From Dipteronia dyeriana (lineage: Eukaryota; Streptophyta; Magnoliopsida; Sapindales; Sapindaceae), in assembly GCA_032871835.1 (NCBI GenBank), contig CM065298.1, positions 79,388,154 through 79,452,153 on the forward strand: a stretch of DNA of 64,000 bases. Reading direction: 5' to 3'. Positions 11,806 through 22,999 of this stretch are shown in pieces (positions within the stretch are counted from its first letter, which is position 1; each line of letters begins with the position of its first letter). Position numbers and translations under genes: made by a program. The notes below the pieces were generated by a model. That model worked only from the letters and a program-made list of their open reading frames with translations, searched no databases and was not told the DNA's origin.

Positions 11806-12120
11806 GATGTCGGCCTCTTGCTCAACAATCTGAGGCCTTACACCTCTTGTCAAGACTTCCTCGCTCACCCTTCCGGATCCTCACGACCCTAGGCAAGACT
11901 TCTTGCTCAACTATCCGAGTCCTCCCGACTCTAGTCAAGACTTTCTCGCTCACCCTTCTAGATCCTCACGACCCAAGGTAATACTTCTTGCTCAACTATC
12001 TGAGTCCTCCCGACTCTAGTTAAGACTTCCTTGCTTGACAATCCGAGGTCTCCCACCTCTTACCAAGACTTCCTTGCTCAACAATATAGGTCTCACACCT
12101 ATTGTCTAGACTTCCTTCTC
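11806..12120. repeat. Degenerate tandem repeat inside the copia LTR
   Basis: Imperfect units of about 55-65 bp recur in tandem. Each carries a variant of CAAGACTTCCTTGCTCA and then either a GTCCTCCCGACTC or a GGTCTCACACCT variant. Confidence 0.65.
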
Positions 12121-13128
12121 ACAAGGCATCTAGGTGATCATGAATGCAAAACGCAAACAAACACGTATACATAGAATGTTATGATCAACACATCCTATGG
12201 AAAATACTAGACATGAGCATGAATGCACAAATCAAATGTAGTCTAGTCAATCATGCATGTTTAATCCATCTAGATCATGTAAGATATGTTCAACATTAAT
12301 TACAACCTAGATACATGCATATATCTAAAACTTGAATCACAAGATATGTTCAATTAATCAGATAATCAAGTTTAAATCTCGTAAACCAAAAACATGCTAA
12401 AATCATATGACAAAGTCATTTAGATTAAAGCTAAAGTTCTAGAGCATATTCCTAATCATAGATTCAACAAAACACATGAATAGCTCAAAAGAACACAAGC
12501 ACATGTATCATTGTGAGATTTCGGTCAAAGAGAGCCTAATACATGTGAGGAACTATTTTTCACAAAATCAATCAATCAAAGATCATCAAATAGTCCTAGA
12601 ATCAAAGCTAGCATAATACAATCTCAAACATGTGAAAACATAGGCAAAATCAAAACCTAACTCAACATGTGAGATTTCAATTGAAACTCAATCTAGCTTT
12701 AAATGAGTTCAAAACTTAAATTAAAACAATCACAAGACACATATATATGTTGAAGAAGAAAACCCAAGGCAATTGACCAAGTTTTAAAAGAAAACTTTGA
12801 GAGAAAATCAATGTCTTAGTTGATTTTGGTGCAGTTCAGTTTTTATGGGTTTAGACTCCAAAAAAAGCAATAAAACTAACTCAAACCTTCAGAGAAAAGA
12901 TGGAGGATGAATAGAAAAACACTCTTAACTTTTAATCACTCAAATCTGAGTTCAAATGAAGAAGTTATGATGTTTGGAAGGTGAGAAAATATGGAGAGAA
13001 AATTCTGCACTCAAGTTTTAAATTTCTTCTTAAATTGAAATGTGAGAGGAAGAAGAAATATAAAGAAGAGGGAAAGAATAGAAGCAAAAGGACTAAAATG
13101 ACCATAAGTGTACCAAGCATGCTTCCTG

Positions 13129-13199
13129 CCCGAGATGGTGCATGAGCATCTCGAGGCAGCAAGCATTCTGTCCCGAGATGGCCACGCGCCATCTCGGGA
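13129..13199. repeat. Two adjacent hairpins built on CGAGATG / CATCTCG
   Basis: A perfect 11-bp inverted repeat (13171-13181 TCCCGAGATGG and 13189-13199 CCATCTCGGGA, 7-base loop) follows an imperfect hairpin of the same motif (CCCGAGATG ... CATCTCGAG, about 13129-13155). Both lie in the putative LTR. A role in RNA folding or protein binding is possible but unproven. Confidence 0.7.
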
Positions 13200-13953
13200 A
13201 AGAGTGCTTGGTTGTACTTCTTTTCCTCATGCGCTCTCTTGAGTTCTTCGACCGTTCTCCGGCCTCCATACTCAGAATTCAAATCTGTTTACGAATTACA
13301 AACCGTAACTCTCTCACGGACATGGACATATAAGATACTCAACCCATAAAATAATAATCCGACTTGATATACGAAAACGATGACAAAATATGCAACATGA
13401 GTTGAAAGTGTAGTATCTTTAGACTTAGAACTTGAAATCAATAGTATGAGTAACCGAAATGACCGAAACTCAATCAAGAATGATTTAAGGCTAAATTCAA
13501 GTTCAATATCCATGTTATACAAATATATACACATACAAACAGAATTCACACTAGAATGCAAACTACATAGAGATAGTCTCCAATCATGCATTTTCCAAAA
13601 CATGTTATTTTCATACCAATGCATGCGCATTCATCTTTAAGTGTGTGAATGTGTTATACATGGTGCACAACGATGCAGGGACACATATGAATGAATTGTA
13701 TATGTGTGCCTATAATGGTTCACAACGATGCAGGGACACAAATGTATGAATTGTGTGTGTGTGCCTAAGCCTTGTAAGAGAAATATAAGGTCTTAGTATA
13801 CCTTTGTAGAACCATATTGCATCTTTTCTCTTTGAAGACTTTGAACTTGCTTTGACTAGTTGTTTCTTCTTCCTTAAAGCTTGAATCATCATGAATCTAA
13901 ACAACTAAATTATTACAAGTAAACATCATTTTTATATGGAAGTAATGCCAACA

Positions 13954-14099
13954 CAATCTAAAACCTAACACATTGGCACCGGAAGAAGTTGGTACAACCT
14001 AGATTTTATCGTATCAGTAATGATGTTATAATTCTAATATGTATGGGTGAAATACTTTTTTGCATAATGTAGACTTTATTAAGTTCTTATTGAATTTGA
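13954..14099. other. Short spacer without recognised content
   Basis: Sequence between the putative copia LTR end and the tandem repeat array. No frame or motif was recognised. Confidence 0.4.
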
Positions 14100-15040
14100 C
14101 AGTTGAAATACATTGACTCCAGTAATGTTACGTGTTAGAAGTTACATGCCAGTTGGAAATGAAGTTACATACCAGTGCAATACAAAGTTACATTCTTGTT
14201 TAAACATAATTTAATTTCAGAATAGAACTCCAGTAATGTTACATGTTAGAAGTTACGTGCCAGCTGGAAATGAAGTTACATGCCAGTTGGAAATGAAGTT
14301 ACATGCCAGTTGGAAATGAAGTTACATACTAGTGCAAATGAAGTTGCATGCTTGTTCATAACTAATTCCATTTCAGAATACTCTAGTAATGTTACATGTT
14401 CGAAGTTACATGCCATTTGGAAATAAAGTAACATGCTAGTGCAATACGAAGTTACATGCTTGTTCAATCATAAATTAATTTCAACTCCTGTAATGTTACA
14501 TGTTAGAAGTTACATGCCAGTTGGAAATGAAGTTACATGCTAGTACAAAATGAAGTTATATGCTAGTACAAAATGAAGTTATATAAAAATGAAGTTATAT
14601 CCTTGTTCATAAATAATTTCATTTTAGAATACTCCAGTAATGTTACATGTTAGAAGTTACATGCCAGTTGAAAATGAAGTCACATGTCAATGTAATACGA
14701 AGTTACATGCTTGTTCAAACATAATTTAGTTTCAGAATAGAACTCCCGTAATGTTGCACTTTAGAAGTTACATGACAGTGCAAAATGAAGTTACATGGCA
14801 GTTTAAACATAATTTAATTTCAAAATATAACTCCATTAATGTTACATGTTGAAAGTTACATACCAGTTGGAAATGAAGTTACATGCCAGATCAAAAATAA
14901 GTTACATCCTTGTTCATAAACAATTTCATTTCAGAATGGGACTCCAATACTGTTACATGTTAAAAGTTACATCCCAGTTAGTAATGAAGTTACATGCCTG
15001 TTCAAAAATAATTTCATTCCTAAAGTTCTGGTAATGTACA
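14100..15040. repeat. Two-level tandem repeat (GTTACATG satellite)
   Basis: The sequence is built of subunits of about 20-25 bp containing AAGTTACATGCCAGT or a variant followed by a short A-rich spacer. These group into higher-order units of about 90-155 bp that begin CTCCAGTAATGTTACATG and end in an ATAATTTAATTTCAGAATA-like stretch. Unit starts lie near 14113, 14227, 14384, 14484, 14631, 14741, 14828 and 14941. The copies are diverged. The array sits just 3' of the stop of the Ulp1-like gene (minus strand). Confidence 0.82.
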
Positions 15041-15098
15041 TCGTCAAGTCAAGAAACCTATGAATATGCCAGTAAACTGTTAGCATAAATTTCTAGTG

Positions 15099-16250
15099 TC
15101 ATTTCCTCACTAAACCCGGGGATGTTTTTGGTTCCTCACCCCAAAAACATTTACGACGCATCAACATGTCTACGTATCGGCATGTGAAGACACCATAACT
15201 ATCACTCTCTAGTTGTGCTGGTAGCTTATTAAGAATTGATTGTTCAACAACAAACATCATCCCATCAGGTGATATGCCTCTTTTGTTAAAATATCAGGAT
15301 GATTACAAAATTGCTAGAATTAAACGCAAGAGTGGGGTGATCTGCTTCACACGTTTCTCAATAATGGTTATCTGATGCAATGGATCATAAATACAGACAC
15401 TGCATTTTTCCAAATCAACATCACACAATATCCAATGTCCTGTTGGATCACCAACAACACATGGAACCAACAAATGTAAAAAGGAAGTAACAAATTACGA
15501 TTAGTAACTTCAACAGTATGTTACATGATAGTAAGTTCAAGTTACATGCAAGTTCAGAACCAAGTTACATGCTAGTACGAAACAATATTACATTCTAGTA
15601 CAAAACTAAGTTACATGCTAGTTCAAAACATAGTTACATGCTAGTAGAAAATAAAGTGACATGTTAGTACAAAACCATGTTACATGCTAGTACAAAACCA
15701 TATCTGGTTTTCAAAGATGAGTAACCTTACTTACATGTTTAACAGCGGACCAAGCAGTTCCCCACCAAGGTTTTTCTCTAGCAGCATACAAAATCCAATC
15801 CGTCGGACATTTATATTTTAGTGCATCAAATTCACAACTCAATGGTGCATCCTCCGACGGTTGGAATTTTTTCCATTCCTCTGATAACTTTGACTACAAA
15901 GTATAAGTTTCTTAGGAACATATGTAAGTCTTTACGTCAACCAAACAATTGTTTTTTTAAAAAAAGGTTTTCTTACAAAGAAGTCCTAACATAGCATCCA
16001 AACATCTGATTTGTAATCTTCTGGTTTCAGTTATAGTTGCTTACATAGTAGACTCATATATGCGCCAATATACTAGTTCAAAATGAAGTAAAATTAAATT
16101 GAGAATTTTTCAATATGCTACATCAATATTTATATAAACTAGCAATTGTAACCAACCTCATTGGACAACCAACATGTTGTAGATTCCAACTCGATAAAGA
16201 ATTCCTTAGTTGCGAAGTAGTCAGATCCGACGTTTAACCTGTGAAGAAAA
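15099..16250 (-). pseudogene. Ulp1-like cysteine protease (C48) domain
   Basis: Minus-strand exons read SDYFATKEFFIELESTTCWLS (about 16150-16225), AYMSLLCKQL (about 16035-16065), a segment ending DWILYAAREKPWWGTAWSAV (about 15740-15900), VVGDPTGHWILCDVDLEKC (about 15395-15460) and PAQLESDSYGVFTCRYVDML (about 15160-15225), with a stop at 15099. The His of GHW, the Asp of IYDPL, the Gln of PAQ and the Cys of VFTC correspond to the Ulp1/SENP catalytic residues, so the active site survives. Family members remove SUMO-like modifiers; the substrate here is unknown. Stops and unclear splice sites between blocks suggest decay. Confidence 0.7.
15510..15715. repeat. Second block of the GTTACATG satellite
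   Basis: About nine subunits of about 22 bp (GTTACATGCTAGTACAAAAC type) lie between two exons of the Ulp1-like gene. They belong to the same repeat family as 14100-15040 but without the higher-order structure. Confidence 0.75.
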
Positions 16251-16680
16251 GTTGGAATATTTCACTTACAAGTTACTAATAACAAAATATTTTATGAAAA
16301 TAAGGAACAACGAACATGTTACAAAATCTTACACTGTCACTGTTTTGCTTTTCTTAAAACGTGCATACTTTGCTTTCAATTTTTTTCTCTCTCTTAGCTG
16401 CTTGGAATGGGTCAATGTATGGTGAAGTCATATAGCGAGATTTAATCTTCAATCGCTGCTCCCGCTCATTATGTACAGCCAGGTACTCTAGCGTAGTTGC
16501 ATCCCCTAGTGTTCTGTCAACTAACAACGGGGAGGGGTCTGCACCTTTAATCCCTCATGGACCAAAATGTTTTAGAGCAAAAGCTCAAGGACCTCACCAA
16601 TGGTTTCATCATCCCCAACACTCCCCTTTTCTCGAGCATGATCCGAACCAAAAACCTCAATTCCAAGGGCTGCAGCATCA

Positions 16681-16696
16681 CCCCCCCCCCCCCCCC
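16681..16696. repeat. Poly-C tract (C16)
   Basis: An uninterrupted run of 16 C lies within the Ulp1-like gene between its two domains. Length is likely to be unreliable or polymorphic. Confidence 0.9.
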
Positions 16697-16859
16697 ATGA
16701 GCATCTCTTTTACCATCCCTCTTACCAGAAGTAACCTCACCCCCACCATGGCTACCATTACCCTCAGCATTAGGACTGCCCACATTTTCCTCTTACACTT
16801 CGTCTGAATTCTCTAGTCTACGTGATTCAAACTGTTGATGAACTGCCTTTGAGTAGTTA

Positions 16860-17625
16860 GGGTCAAACCAAGGGGCTCAGAATGAGGTATCCTATCAATA
16901 AGATTTGAAAGCTCACTAATACTGCCCAAAGGAAGCCGTATAAGTTATAGTGCGAGACGACCTTTCGTGATGCATTTGCAGACCGGAAACATTGGCGTAG
17001 GTAGTGTTTTGTCATCTTATACACATAACTTCCCTATGGAAAAGAATTAAAGGATTCTAGATCCTCCACCAATGCAATCAGCCATAATGACACTTTCCTC
17101 CTCAAATCTTGTCCAAACAAAATATTATTGGCAATCAATACCAGGCCATCTTCAAACCATCCATTGGTTGCTCAAATTGACCACCCATAAACTTTTCCCA
17201 TACTTGTTTCAAATGTACATTCTCATCCCTATCAAAATATCTATCATGGATCCCATCAGGAATGACACGATAAGGCATCAAAAAAATGTCTGACATCACC
17301 CCAAATCTTAGGCCTATGACTAAACAAAACTCTCTTTTCATGAATTTGGCCACTTAACCTCCTACTAAGAAATGGAATTCATCCTCATGGGTCACTCCGA
17401 GTATAGATATTTGCCTTAACATTAAGTTATGTTGTACGCCCACAGAAAAAGTCACCTCTTTCGGGATGGCAAGTAAGTGCCCAAAACATGTCTTCCGTAA
17501 TTGACCCAACTGTTCTACTTTTTTAAGAACCTTAGTAATATCCGCCAAACCATTTAGATTGCAGTACAAATTAGTTGTGCACTTTTTTAACCATGCATTC
17601 CTTGGTTTAATGAGGAAATATCATA
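16860..17625 (-). pseudogene. DUF1985 domain of the transposon-borne Ulp1-like gene
   Basis: Minus-strand frames carry LRKTCFGHLLAIPKEVTFSV, KREFCLVIGLRFGVMSD, VWEKFMGGQFEQPMDGLKMA, LVEDLESFNSFP and SHYNLYGFLWAVLV, the typical order of DUF1985. In plants this domain is often fused to an Ulp1 protease inside Mutator-like elements (Kaonashi/KI-MULE type). Stops interrupt it: after FLVGG (17354), within the FREF block, and where FPWG would be expected a stop replaces the Trp. It reads into the Ulp1 part at 15099-16250 in the same orientation. I could not identify terminal inverted repeats, so the mobile-element status is inference. Confidence 0.68.
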
Positions 17626-19020
17626 ATTCATATTCTCCATCTATAAAATCACAACAAATTAAGTTACTTTTTGTCACTGAAATAGATCTATATAACACAC
17701 ATAAGTTCGATTAGGTTAATCAATTCATATTACTGTTTAAAAATCTTTAATTTGTCACTATCAAATTATTAAACTATAAAGAAATCAAACCATGTAAACA
17801 AAAAACAAAAAACAAAAGGATAAAATAGGAACTATACCAGTACTTCACAGCAACAAAACTGTTGCGTGTAGTGTTCTCATCGATAATATAAAGACAAGAA
17901 GACAAGAAAACAAGAAAATCTCAATTGAAATTCGAACAAACAAATAATCTAAAACCCAAAAACTAGAAACTAGCTTTTTCGGTCCAACACAAAATCCCAA
18001 GAACAAAAGTATCAATCATCATCAACTCTCCATTAACTAATTCTAATTTATAAGTATCAAAATTTCTCAAACCCATCGCCATATCATCTTCAGTCCACTC
18101 TGTAAAAATCTTCCACCAAAATAGATGTTTACACATTCATAAACCCACTCACCCACAAAATTCTCCATTCACTGAAGGAGAAACCAGTCAAACAGTGTAC
18201 CCAATCTCTCTCAGACCATGATAGTCTACCCACTATCTACATCTTTACTAAATCTCCTAATAATAACCCTACAACATCTACATCGACGAAAATTTGAATC
18301 GACGAATATTAATCAATGGTAAATCACAAATCTCAAATCGAAAATCAACAAATATTATAATTACCTCAGTCGAGGATTCGGGTATCAGATTTGAAGAAGC
18401 TGATCAGATGAAGAAGAAGATTACGACGACGATGGGAGGGAGGCTCGAGGTGAGCGGTAATGGCAGTGATATAGCCACGGGGACGAGGAGGGCAGCAATA
18501 GTCACACGGTGACTGGGAGCGGCAGAGACATTCACACCACGACAGCGACGGAGAACAACAGTAATCGGTGATGGAGAACGGAGAACAATATTAATTGGCG
18601 ACAATTCATTTCTCTCTCTTTCTTTTTTTTTACTTCATGGAACAAACCCTAATCGTTTTTCACTTGATGTAAGAAAAAATAAATTTTGGAATTGTATTTT
18701 TCACCACCCATTTCAAATCTACGGGTAATGATGTCAAAAAGTGGTAAATATTGATAAAAACAATAAAAAATATAATGGTGGCAAAAAATAATCAACTGAT
18801 AAATTTTGCTGTTACTTATGAATTCACCCCTATGTATAATATGTGTATGTGCCAATATCCTACGAAAATAGAATGATACATGGGAAGGAGAGCTTATGGG
18901 TGCATGTGCCATCTTGTGTTTTGTTGTAAAACACAAGAGCAACACTTCCAGAGATAATAGAATAATGCAAGGGCAAAAGAGGTAGAGAAATAGGTTTTAC
19001 ATTCGCGAATTGAGGAACCG
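17626..19020. other. Intergenic / 5' region of the Ulp1-like gene
   Basis: No coding segment was recognised. Around 18400-18600 the sequence is GA/CG-rich (GACGACGACGATGGGAGGG), which may be the 5' flank or UTR of the minus-strand Ulp1-like gene. The rest is AT-rich. Confidence 0.4.
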
Positions 19021-19505
19021 TCAGGAAGCTATGATCATTATCTTACCAGTAATACAATCCGTCCAAATGATTCTACTTCTACAAAGATTTTTACAGATTA
19101 ACATAATCGTGGTTGCTAATGTTATCTTCTTCCCCTTTTTCACATGAACCCAAGGCACACAATATGACAAGAAAACAATCACAAATGAAACAGCTGAAAT
19201 CACATAACCAATCACGAACCCACTTTTGAAGTAATAGTCAAACTTTCACCTTTTTCCTTCGCAGTGTTTTAAATGCCCTCCACAAAGACCCTTGTTATTG
19301 TCGTAGCTCGTTCTGTTTAAATTCACATAGGCAAAGGTAGGCACGGGTCCAGACAACATGTTGCTAGACACTAAGAACTTTTTGATCTGCAACATCTCGT
19401 AAAATTCCATAGGAATGTGTCCTGTTAGCTGGTTGTGGTCAAGTATAAATGTATTAAGAAAAGTAAATAGGCTATAGTTAATGGGATTTCACCGGAGAAA
19501 CTGAA
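19021..19505 (-). pseudogene. LRR receptor-like protein fragment
   Basis: Minus-strand translation gives leucine-rich-repeat text (SGEIPLTIAYL, DHNQLTGHIPMEFYEMLQ, SSNMLSGPVPTFAYVN), then the post-LRR GLCGGHLKHC motif. After a stop or frame change a transmembrane helix follows (GYVISAVSFVIVFLSYCVPW) with a basic stop-transfer stretch (VHVKKGKK). This is the juxtamembrane end of a plant LRR receptor-like protein or kinase. There is no kinase domain downstream and no start upstream, and at least two frame breaks occur, so it is a relic. It is cut on the right by gypsy element B. Confidence 0.7.
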
Positions 19506-19627
19506 GAGGCTGAGATATATAAAAGTAAACCAATAGATGTTTCAAAGCAGCGAATACTATCCTCTTGCAGTTTTCACTTGAATTTTTTAAAACAAAGAGG
19601 ATTGATTTCTAAATTGGGTGTAGCTCG

Positions 19628-20612
19628 AGGGTAACCTACGCATTCCAACAACCTCGCAAAGCTCTTGGGTGTAGCTCGAAGGGACCAAATTAAGCCCCTT
19701 ATGTTGAGCTAGGAGCCCGAAGTCAGATCAACAGGGTAGATTCAGGTTCCCAAGGTCGGGATGCCTCCGACCTCGCCAGAAGCATGCTACTATCTCCAAC
19801 TACACAATGAGTTATCCGGGGCATCGAATTTTACTAGGTCATATCACCGCTTTCAACGAAGGGAGAATCTCATAAAGCTCCATTGCCGAAGGATAGTGTC
19901 TGGCAGGGTTACGTCAAGCTCCAAAAGGGACCTAGAAAGGTCAAATCAAGTTCCTTCCGCCAGGACTGGTGCATAGATGCACCTCGCCTTGTGAGAGAGT
20001 AAAGCGCCATATCATCTGGTGACCTCTATGAGGTATCTCCCCAGTGAAACATATAGAGTAATAACCACACTCCAACGTGCAATAAATCACTATACATATG
20101 TAAGTCAACTAGTTGAGTCCAAAGAGGAAACAAAATCCTTCCCCTCTCAGATATCCTCAAATCAGTTCGTCAACTACGCTAAAAAAGGACGACCCGCTTA
20201 ATAAGGGGGGATTTGATTTAATTCAGACATGGAGGGGAACAATGGCTAAACCTAATGGCATTGTCTATAAATACAAGAACATGCACGTCAGAAAGGGAGG
20301 AGAAAAAAACAAGAAAAAGAAAGAAATGGCGAAGAGTACCATAGAAACCTAAATTCTACTAAGTAGAACACGGTTTGAGTGATAAACCTAGTAGAAAGAT
20401 AACCTAGTAAAGTCTGTAATTCCATTTCATTCAATAAAATAGTGTCATCGTTATTTTTACTATTTACATACACGTTATTCATACACCCACCATCACACAC
20501 ATTTAATAAAAACCTAGTACCCAAGGTACCTACCTTGACAATTCCTTTCGAGGTAGTTGGTCTTGAGAGTGTTAAATGAAATTCCTCACCCCATGCGAAT
20601 TTTTGGTTAACA
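19628..20612 (+). repeat. 5' LTR of element B, truncated at its 5' end
   Basis: It matches 28733-29754 but lacks the first 118 bp and an internal stretch of about 60 bp after CTACTAAGTAG. It ends TTTTGGTTAACA. A TATA box (TCTATAAATACAAG) lies near 20264-20277. The left boundary adjoins the LRR relic. Confidence 0.85.
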
Positions 20613-20616
20613 CTTT

Positions 20617-20634
20617 TGGTATCGTCTATGGGAA
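20617..20634 (+). other. Primer binding site of element B
   Basis: TGGTATCGTCTATGGGAA lies four bases after the 5' LTR. It is a diverged form of the TGGCGCCGTCTGTGGGAA-type PBS common in Tat-like elements. Confidence 0.65.
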
Positions 20635-20689
20635 ACCCACACCATCATTTTTACGTTTACAAGTCTGTTGTTTTACAGTGATTATGAGG

Positions 20690-22470
20690 CTTCGATCCTC
20701 TTATGTATAACCCGAGAACTCAAGACATTAGTCTGCCCCCCTCGACTAAGAAAGAGAAAAAGAAGGGAAAGAAATCCAAGCACCATAAGCCAGCCTCATA
20801 TCATCCAGATGTGATGAGTAGACCCGCTGCCAGGCAGCCTGCCTTCGATCGGTTGGGCCCCTTTTCGCTGATCCCTGCTAATAACATGACAGGACCTACA
20901 ACATCCATTTAGGACAGGCTAGGGCCCATGCCCCCAGTCCCATATAGGCCAACCTACTATCAACCCAGGTAGGTTGAGTCAGCAGCCGACACCCTACCAA
21001 AGGGCACCTCACAGCCCCCCTCAACCAGTGACTTCTACAAAAGAACCTCGAGCTGAGGCTGGTGGTAGCCGACGAACTGTACAAGTAGAGCCTGTCCCCG
21101 AAGAGGATAAAGTGGAAGTATCCAGCTCATCGGAGGGATCTGACAATGAGAGCTCTGAGGTTGACTCCAAGAGGCACGGAAATAAGCACCTCAGGGACCA
21201 TCTGGCTAAAATGCAGAAAGAGATCCAGCAGTTAAAAAGAGGGAAAAGCAAGAGGTCAAAAAAGACCCTTTGAACGAGATGAACGCTCCCTTTACCAGAA
21301 GGATGCGGGAAGCAAAACTCCCATCAAAATTTTAGATGCCCTTGGATAAGTTCTCTAGCATGGAGGACCCTTTGAGCCACTTAGAGAGTTTTGTATAACA
21401 GATTGAGGACCAGAACACAACCAGGGTCGCCATGTGCCAGATGTTTCCTACCACTCTGATAGATTATGCTAAGACCTGGTTCAGAAAGCTACCCGCCGGT
21501 AATATAGACTCCTTCAAGAAGCTGTCAACTGATTTTTGTTCACAATTCCAGGGTATCAAGCCCCGGTCAAAGGATCCCATTCATCTGCAGTACGTGATCC
21601 AGGAGAGAGAGGAAACCCTCCGGGCTTATGTGGAGCGGTTCCATAAGGAGGTTATCCAGATGAGAGTCTTCATAGAGAAAGAGACATTGGCCAATTTCCA
21701 TAAAAACCTATGGGCATGAAAGTTGTTTCGATCATTCGGCAAGCATGCGCCAGAAACCTATCAGGAAACATACGATCTGGCTCTAGAGTAGATTGGGATC
21801 GTGGTACAGCTTAAAGTTAAGTTGAAGCATGATGACATGAGAGCGGCAAATCGCCAGAAGAAAGATGCATCTAAGCCGGCACCTGTTCAGAGGATCCAGA
21901 ACAAACCCCCTAACAAGTTGACATTTCATCCTCCCCCACTTCAACTAAACGGGATCGGCTTCCAGCAAGGATAAATCCTCCCCAGGCTTTCTCTCCACCG
22001 AAGGGGGTGGCTTCCGTAACTCATGATGAAAGGGGATTAAACCACTATACCCCTCTAAAAGCTTCCCGGGAAATGATCTATCTCACCATCCGAGATAAGA
22101 GATTGCTGAGGAAGCCGACACCAATGAAAGTGTCGGTCAATGCCAGAAACCAGTACAAGTACTGTGACTTCCATAAAGATATCAGACATAACGTCATAGT
22201 GTTAGAGCCTACGTAACTAGATAAAGCCTCTGGTGAGAGGAGGCTGCTTGGTAGAGTTCCTACAATAAGTTAGAAACAACATCCAGATAGGGAATGAGGT
22301 GCAAGTAGAAATCCAGGAGATAAGAATAAGCGAAAAGGTAAACAGAAGAATTTGATGTAGAAAATCCAAGTCATCCATACTATAAATGGAGGTCCGACCT
22401 TGGTGAGAACCTCCAACAATGCCTAGAAAAACCACATAAAGAAGATTTCCCATGTAGAGGCAGGCAGAAG
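20690..22470 (+). pseudogene. Gag of element B
   Basis: The frame opens with a Lys-rich segment (KKEKKKGKKSKHHKP), then an acidic region (EEDKVEVSSSSEGSDNESSE) and a short basic coiled coil. The Retrotrans_gag core follows at about 21430-21720 (MCQMFPTTLIDYAKTWFRKL, FKKLSTDFCSQFQGIKPRS, HLQYVIQEREETLRAYVERF). The C-terminal knuckle region (YKYCDFHKDIRHN) has lost its GH pair, and frames break near 21275, 21720 and 22215. It is inactive as it stands. Confidence 0.78.
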
Positions 22471-22539
22471 CATTTTCAAGCTAGAACAAAGCATTGCTAG
22501 CACGTCTCAATTGGCTCAGATTATCTTCTCTGAGGCAGA

Positions 22540-22940
22540 CGCCTACAACACTGTTCAGCCCCACGATGATCCCTTGGTGGTCACAGTATAGATCGCTAAC
22601 TGCGTGGTCCATCACATGCTTATTGATTCTAGCAGTAGTGTAAATGTTCTTTTTAAAGACACATTGGAAAAAACTAACCTGAAGCAGTGGTGCTATAATA
22701 GCTGCATGACTGCTCTATATGGTTTCACATGTGACTCTGTCATGCCAGTGGGATCGAAGATACTTCCCGTAATCACAGGAACCGCACCCCTCCAGTAAAA
22801 CATAATGACAGACTTTATTGTAGTCGACCTTCCAACGGCCTACAACAATATACTAGGAAGGCCATTCCTATCAGCTATCAAGGGAATCTTGTCGGTCTAC
22901 CATAACAACTTAAATTTCCAATCGGGAACCAGGTAGGCGA
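22540..22940 (+). pseudogene. Aspartic protease of element B
   Basis: The segment reads VVHHMLIDSSSSVNVLF, then MPVGSKILPVITG and AYNNILGRPFLSAIKG, the usual retropepsin layout. The active-site Asp is present but the glycine of Asp-Ser-Gly is Ser. Stops precede and interrupt the domain (22589, 22798). Confidence 0.72.
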
Positions 22941-22999
22941 AGTACGTGGTGACCTGATAGCTACCAGAAAGTGTTATGCAGTCTTTTCCAACCCGATAG

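Larger units (their letters stand above)
6906..13953 (-). mobile_element. Sirevirus-like Ty1/copia element, rearranged, lacking pol
   Basis: Minus-strand order is a long LTR (11352-13953), a PBS (11338-11349), gag with two zinc knuckles (11268 down to about 9217), about 1.7 kb of noncoding DNA, and then an env-like frame cut by gypsy element A at 6905/6906. Apart from the start of the protease region, the protease, integrase, RT and RNase H expected after gag are absent. The long gag with a second CHYC knuckle and an AAGGGGGAG purine run (near 7760-7768, minus strand) resemble Sireviruses; the lineage call is inference. No second LTR was found in the window. Confidence 0.55.
11352..13953 (-). 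repeat. Probable 5' LTR of the copia element (single copy in window)
   Basis: The inner edge is fixed by the PBS: element-orientation ...TATTTTCA at 11352. The outer edge is uncertain. TGTTGGCATT at 13953 and TGTTAGGTTT at 13970 are both possible starts, giving about 2.6 kb. The segment near 11390 (CTAGAGGGGGGTGAATAGG) is familiar from the R/U5 region of Sirevirus-type LTRs. Without the second LTR the boundaries cannot be confirmed. Confidence 0.45.

Noticed and set aside
12965..13282. 105-codon minus-strand frame with a hydrophobic C-terminus
   Set aside because: It lies inside the putative copia LTR, spans the CGAGATG hairpins and an AT-rich stretch, and has no similarity I recognise.
14100..15715. 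Regular short repeats with spacers, superficially CRISPR-like
   Set aside because: Repeats are diverged, spacers are themselves repetitive, there are no cas genes and the window is plant nuclear DNA. It is a satellite.
18294..18604. Possible small gene in the GACGACG-rich segment
   Set aside because: Frames on both strands are simple-repeat derived and have no recognisable domain; more likely the 5' flank of the Ulp1-like gene.
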